Assembly (NCBI RefSeq): GCF_036711975.1
Contig: NC_091967.1
Span: 2,728,001-2,792,000 of the forward strand
Direction: 5' to 3'
DNA length: 64,000 bases
Origin: Onthophagus taurus
Lineage: Eukaryota > Arthropoda > Insecta > Coleoptera > Scarabaeidae
Made by a program: the position numbers and the translations under genes. Under the pieces are notes generated by a model. The model saw nothing but the letters and a program-made list of their open reading frames with translations. It had not been told where the DNA came from and ran no database searches. Positions within the stretch are counted from its first letter, which is position 1. Each line of letters begins with the position of its first letter. Below, one piece after another: positions 59,547 to 64,000 of this stretch.

Positions 59547-62500
59547 GAACTAGAAACATTCGGGTTTAGCCGCACGTCTCTCAAGACGGCTAAGCCCGAA
59601 TGATTCTAGTTCTAGGTCTAGTGTTAATTCTAGTGATAGTGTAAAACTAGAACTAACACTAGACCTAGAACCAGAAAGTACCAGGTTTAGCCGTGCATCT
59701 GAAGACGCACGGCTAAACCCGAATATTTCTAGTTCTAGGTCTAGTGTTAGTTGTAGTTTTAGTATACTAAAAACATGCAATATAGTGATATCTTATGCTA
59801 ACTAGCGCTACCTACCACTGTCACTTGAACTAACACAAGACCTAGAACTAGAATCATTCGGGTTTTGCCGTCTTGAGAGACGTGCGGCTAAACCCGAATG
59901 TTTCTAGTTCTAGGTCTAGTGTTAGTTCTAGTTTTAGTGCAATAAAAATATGCAACATGGTGATATCTTATGCTAATTAGTGCTACCTACCAATATCACT
60001 AGAACTAACACAAGACCTAGAACTAGAATCATTCGGGTTTAGCCGTCTTGAGAGACGTGCGGCTAATCCTGAATGTTTCTAGTTCTAGGTCTAGTGTTAG
60101 TTCTCGTTTTAGTGCAATAAAAACATGCAACATGGTGATATCTTATGCTAACTAGCGCTACCTACCACTGTCACTAGAACTAACACAAGACCTAGAACTA
60201 GAAACATTCGGGTTTAGCCGCACGTCTCTCAAGACGGCTAAACCCGAATGATTCTAGTTCTAGGTCTAGTGTTAGTTCTCGTTTTAGTGCAATAAAAACA
60301 TGCAACATGGTGATATCTTATGCTAACTAGCGCTACCTACCACTGTCACTAGAACTAACACAAGACCTAGAACTAGAATCATTCAGGTTTAGCCGCCTTG
60401 AGAGACGTGCGGCTAAACCCGAAAGTTGCTAGTTCTAGGTCTAGTGTTAGTTCTCGTTTTAGTGCAATAAAAATATGCAACATGGTGATATCTTATGCTA
60501 ACTAGCGCTACCTACCACTGTCACTAGAACTAACACAAGACCTAGAACTAGAATCATTCGGGTTTAGCCGTCTTGAGAGACGTGCGGCTAAACCCGAATG
60601 TTTCTAGTTCTAGGTCTAGTGTTAGTTCTCGTTTTAGTGCAATAAAAACATGCAACATGGTGATATCTTATGCTAACTAGCGCTACCTACCACTGTCACT
60701 AGAACTACTAACACAAGACCTAGAACTAGAATCATTCGGGTTTAGCCGTCTTGAGAGACGTGCGGCTAAACCCGAATGTTTCTAGTTCTAGGTCTAGTGT
60801 TAGTTCTCGTTTGAGTGCAATAAAAACATGCAACATAGTGATATCTTATGCTAATTAGTGCTACCTACCAATATCACTAGAACTAACACAAGACCTAGAA
60901 CTAGAATCATTCGGGTTTAGCCGTCTTGAGAGACGTGCGGCTAAACCCGAATGTTTCTAGTTCTAGGTCTAGTGTTAGTTCTCGTTTTAGTGCAATAAAA
61001 ATATGCAACATGGTGATATCTTATGCTAATTAGTGCTACCTACCAATATCACTAGAACTAACACAAGACCTAGAACTAGAATCATTCGGGTTTTGCCGTC
61101 TTGAGAGACGTGCGGCTAAACCCGAATGTTTCTAGTTCTAAGTCTTGTATTAGTTCTAGTTTTAGTGCAATAAAAACATGCAACATGGTGATATCTTATG
61201 TTAACTAGCGCTACCTACCACTGTCACTAGAACTAACACAAGACCTAGAACTAGAATCATTCGGGTTTAGCCGTCTTGAGAGACGTGCGGCTAAACCCGA
61301 ATGTTTCTAGTTCTAGGTCTAGTGTTAGTTCTCGTTTTAGTGCAATAAAAATATGCAACATGGTGATATCTTATGCTAACTAGCGCTACCTACCACTGTC
61401 ACTAGAACTACTAACACAAGACCTAGAACTAGAATCATTCGGGTTTAGCCGTCTTGAGAGACGTGCGGCTAAACCCGAATGTTTCTAGTTCTAGGTCTAG
61501 TGTTAGTTCTCGTTTGAGTGCAATAAAAACATGCAACATAGTGATATCTTATGCTAATTAGTGCTACCTACCAATATCACTAGAACTAACACAAGACCTA
61601 GAACTAGAATCATTCGGGTTTAGCCGTCTTGAGAGACGTGCGGCTAAACCCGAATGTTTCTAGTTCTAGGTCTAGTGTTAGTTCTCGTTTTAGTGCAATA
61701 AAAACATGCAACATGGTGATATCTTATGCTAACTAGCGCTACCTACCACTGTCACTAGAACTACTAACACAAGACCTAGAACTAGAATCATTCGGGTTTA
61801 GCCGTCTTGAGAGACGTGCGGCTAAACCCGAATGTTTCTAGTTCTAGGTCTAGTGTTAGTTCTCGTTTGAGTGCAATAAAAACATGCAACATAGTGATAT
61901 CTTATGCTAATTAGTGCTACCTACCAATATCACTAGAACTAACACAAGACCTAGAACTAGAATCATTCGGGTTTAGCCGTCTTGAGAGACGTGCGGCTAA
62001 ACCCGAATGTTTCTAGTTCTAGGTCTAGTGTTAGTTCTCGTTTTAGTGCAATAAAAACATGCAACATAGTGATATCTTATGCTAATTAGTGCTACCTACC
62101 AATATCACTAGAACTAACACAAGACCTAGAACTAGAATCATTCGGGTTTAGCCGTCTTGAGAGACGTGCGGCTAAACCCGAATGTTTCTAGTTCTAGGTC
62201 TAGTGTTAGTTCTAGTTTTAGTGCAATAAAAACATGCAACATGGTGATATCTTATGCTAACTAGCGCTACCTACCACTGTCACTAGAACTAACACAAGAC
62301 CTAGAACTAGAATCATTCGGGTTTAGCCGTCTTGAGAGACGTGCGGCTAAACCCGAATGTTTCTAGTTCTAGGTCTAGTGTTAGTTCTCGTTTTAGTGCA
62401 ATAAAAACATGCAACATAGTGATATCTTATGCTAATTAGTGCTACCTACCAATATCACTAGAACTAACACAAGACCTAGAACTAGAATCATTCGGGTTTA

Positions 62501-62798
62501 GCCGTCTTGAGAGACGTGCGGCTAAACCCGAATGTTTCTAGTTCTAGGTCTAGTGTTAGTTCTCGTTTTAGTGCAATAAAAACATGCAACATAGTGATAT
62601 CTTATGCTAACTAGCGCTACCTACCAATATCACTAAATCTAACACAAGACCTAGAACTAGAATCATTCGGGTTTAGCCGTCTTGAAAGACATGCGGCTAA
62701 ATCCGAATGATTCTAGTTCTAGGTCTTGTGTTAGTTCTAGTGATAGTGCTATTGCAATACTAGAACTGACACTAGACCAAGACCTAGAAACATTCGGA
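59547..62798 (+). repeat. 175-bp palindromic satellite array, about 17 units, in GIPC intron 1
   Basis: GTGATATCTTATGCTAA recurs at about 59785, 59960, 60135, 60310, 60485, 60660, 60838, 61013, 61188, 61363, 61541, 61716, 61894, 62069, 62244, 62419 and 62594. The period is thus 175 bp, or 178 where CTA is duplicated (GAACTACTAAC). Each unit has a palindrome of about 105 bp (AACACAAGACCTAGAACTAG ... CTAGTTCTAGGTCTAGTGTT) centred on GTCTTGAGAGACGTGCGG, plus a 70-bp spacer with GCAATAAAAACATGCAACAT and TAGCGCTACCTACC. Both edges carry altered units, and the 5' edge has two extra palindromes without spacer. The middle units are nearly identical. The same palindrome is dispersed at 5.4, 20.9, 42.8 and 47.0 kb. 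Confidence 0.95.
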
Positions 62799-64000
62799 CA
62801 TTTGTAAGTTCTAGACTTTTTTGTCAAAATTCTCTTTTTCGTTCTAATAGTCAATAAAATAATTTTGATATGATGATGATGGGTGAAAAACCTATATGAC
62901 TATTATCTTTAATTATATCAAGGAAAATCTTAATACAACTACCTTGTTTTTTTATATAAAATGAACGATATTGTATCGTTCGACATCACACACACACCTA
63001 CACTTTATGGATGCGTTACAAACAAGAAAAACACAACGATTCAAGGTTTCGATCGTAGTTTTATGACGCAACCATGTTATAACTTTCTCGCTATACATTT
63101 AACAACAATCTACTATTTGATGATTGTGTAATCGTTTCATCAATACATATCTTATTTACTTGCAATGTAACTGATATAGTAATAATAATAATAATTGAAT
63201 CAGATGAAATTGTAATAACAAATTGAATATTGTTGTTCAATGACCTGGAACTAATAAAGAAAACAATGAGACGCAATGTTCTGAATGTTAATTGATACCT
63301 GGTAAATAAAACGTAATAAACAATAGTTTAATATTATAAAATTAGCTTAATAAATATTAATTTTGCGTTTATGCAATTTTTATTATTTGTAATAGGATTA
63401 TTAACAGTGGTCATCAGATTTCGTTGTCGCAACACTGATTCGCTCTGCATTTAATTACGTTTGGAATACGTTTGAAGGTATGGATGGACACGTGTGAAGC
63501 GTGTTTAATTTTACAGTTAGTCAGGATAGTGGTCTATCGGTAGTTATTTTATTGTCGGGGCAAAGTACCGTAAACTGATGTGCATCTCTTCACGTGACAT
63601 CGTTTCGTTTCGTAAATTATTTAAAAAACCATCTAAAAATAATTTTATTTAACTAACTTGACTTGGATTTTTGTATATATTTTTTTTAATAAGTAACAAA
63701 CGGATGAATGCATCTATTAAGTGGAATCGAGTCCGAAAGAAACGAGTTGTTATAGGCGTAAGTGATTGGTTGGATAACCTTGATATTAAACCGGCATTAA
63801 ATTTAATTGAATCGGCGCAAGGCTATTATTAGGTTTTTGTAGCTTGGTTAAACTTCGTTTGGAGTTCGACCACTTCAACATAACAAAACTAACGTTGCTG
63901 ATGGGACAGTTGTTGTAAATGCAGATTACAGATGGATCAAGAAAGATACGAAGTGAACTTAAAGAGATATCGGCTTAATGTGGTTTATAATGAGGCTAGA
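62799..64000. other. Distal part of GIPC intron 1, no exon recognised
   Basis: AT-rich DNA with a more balanced stretch from about 63400 to 64000. The ATG at 63932 opens a short reading frame running off the window (MDQERYEVNLKRYRLNV...), with no family recognised; it could be an alternative first exon or chance. A TATATA-rich run lies near 63675. Confidence 0.4.

Noticed and set aside
59550-62854. Small ORFs with repeated [14 protein letters not shown]-like peptide
   Set aside because: They are translations of the palindromic repeat arms and appear wherever that repeat occurs (5.3, 42.6, 47.3 kb), so they are not genes.

Overview
This 64 kb window is nuclear DNA of an animal, almost certainly an insect. 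It is very AT-rich. Its genes are split by short (about 45-110 nt) GT-AG introns, and the protein set is metazoan: a class I ARF GTPase, NSUN6, LRRC51, a SWEET sugar transporter, shootin-1, SF3B4, PHYHD1, an MFSD6-type transporter, SDA1, the mitochondrial helicase Twinkle, a GT25 collagen galactosyltransferase, an Sfi1-like repeat protein, NOP14, cysteamine dioxygenase (ADO) and GIPC. A beetle would fit the compact introns and abundant satellite DNA, but that is inference. I see no bacterial, organellar or viral genes.

Layout. 1-9 kb: 5' exons of Arf1 (-) head-to-head with NSUN6 (+), then LRRC51 (+), SWEET (+) and the 3' exons of shootin-1 (-). 9-13.5 kb: the large first intron of shootin-1, holding a TTAA-bounded transposon filled with 13 copies of a 190-bp satellite. 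13.5-23.7 kb: gene-free DNA with a 4.6-kb foldback element and a composite Tc1 element inserted in a palindromic repeat. 23.7-27.4 kb: SF3B4 (-) and PHYHD1 (-). 29.3-34 kb: an MFSD6-type transporter (-), whose last intron carries a two-size tandem array. 34.6-38.2 kb: an outer inverted-repeat element, a second TTAA satellite transposon in opposite orientation inside it, a Mutator-like transposase fragment and a small foldback MITE. 38.3-45.9 kb: SDA1 (-) head-to-head with Twinkle (+), whose fourth intron is packed with repeats including a decayed Harbinger element. 46-49.2 kb: COLGALT-type GT25 enzyme (+). 50-51.6 kb: intronless Sfi1-like ORF (+). 52-55.9 kb: NOP14 (-) with a Tc1 copy filling one intron, head-to-head with ADO (+). 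58-64 kb: first coding exon of GIPC (+), followed by an intron carrying a 17-copy, 175-bp satellite whose every unit contains a long palindrome.

Most genes are housekeeping: tRNA methylation, splicing, 60S and 40S ribosome assembly (SDA1, NOP14), mtDNA replication, ER collagen glycosylation and vesicle traffic. Three pairs share short divergent promoters. The unusual content is the repeat fraction. Two unrelated satellites occur both as dispersed units and as local arrays, and one is clearly carried inside a transposon, which suggests a route by which satellite DNA is seeded and amplified within introns. Exon boundaries were read by eye from splice signals and family conservation, and repeat unit counts are also by eye.
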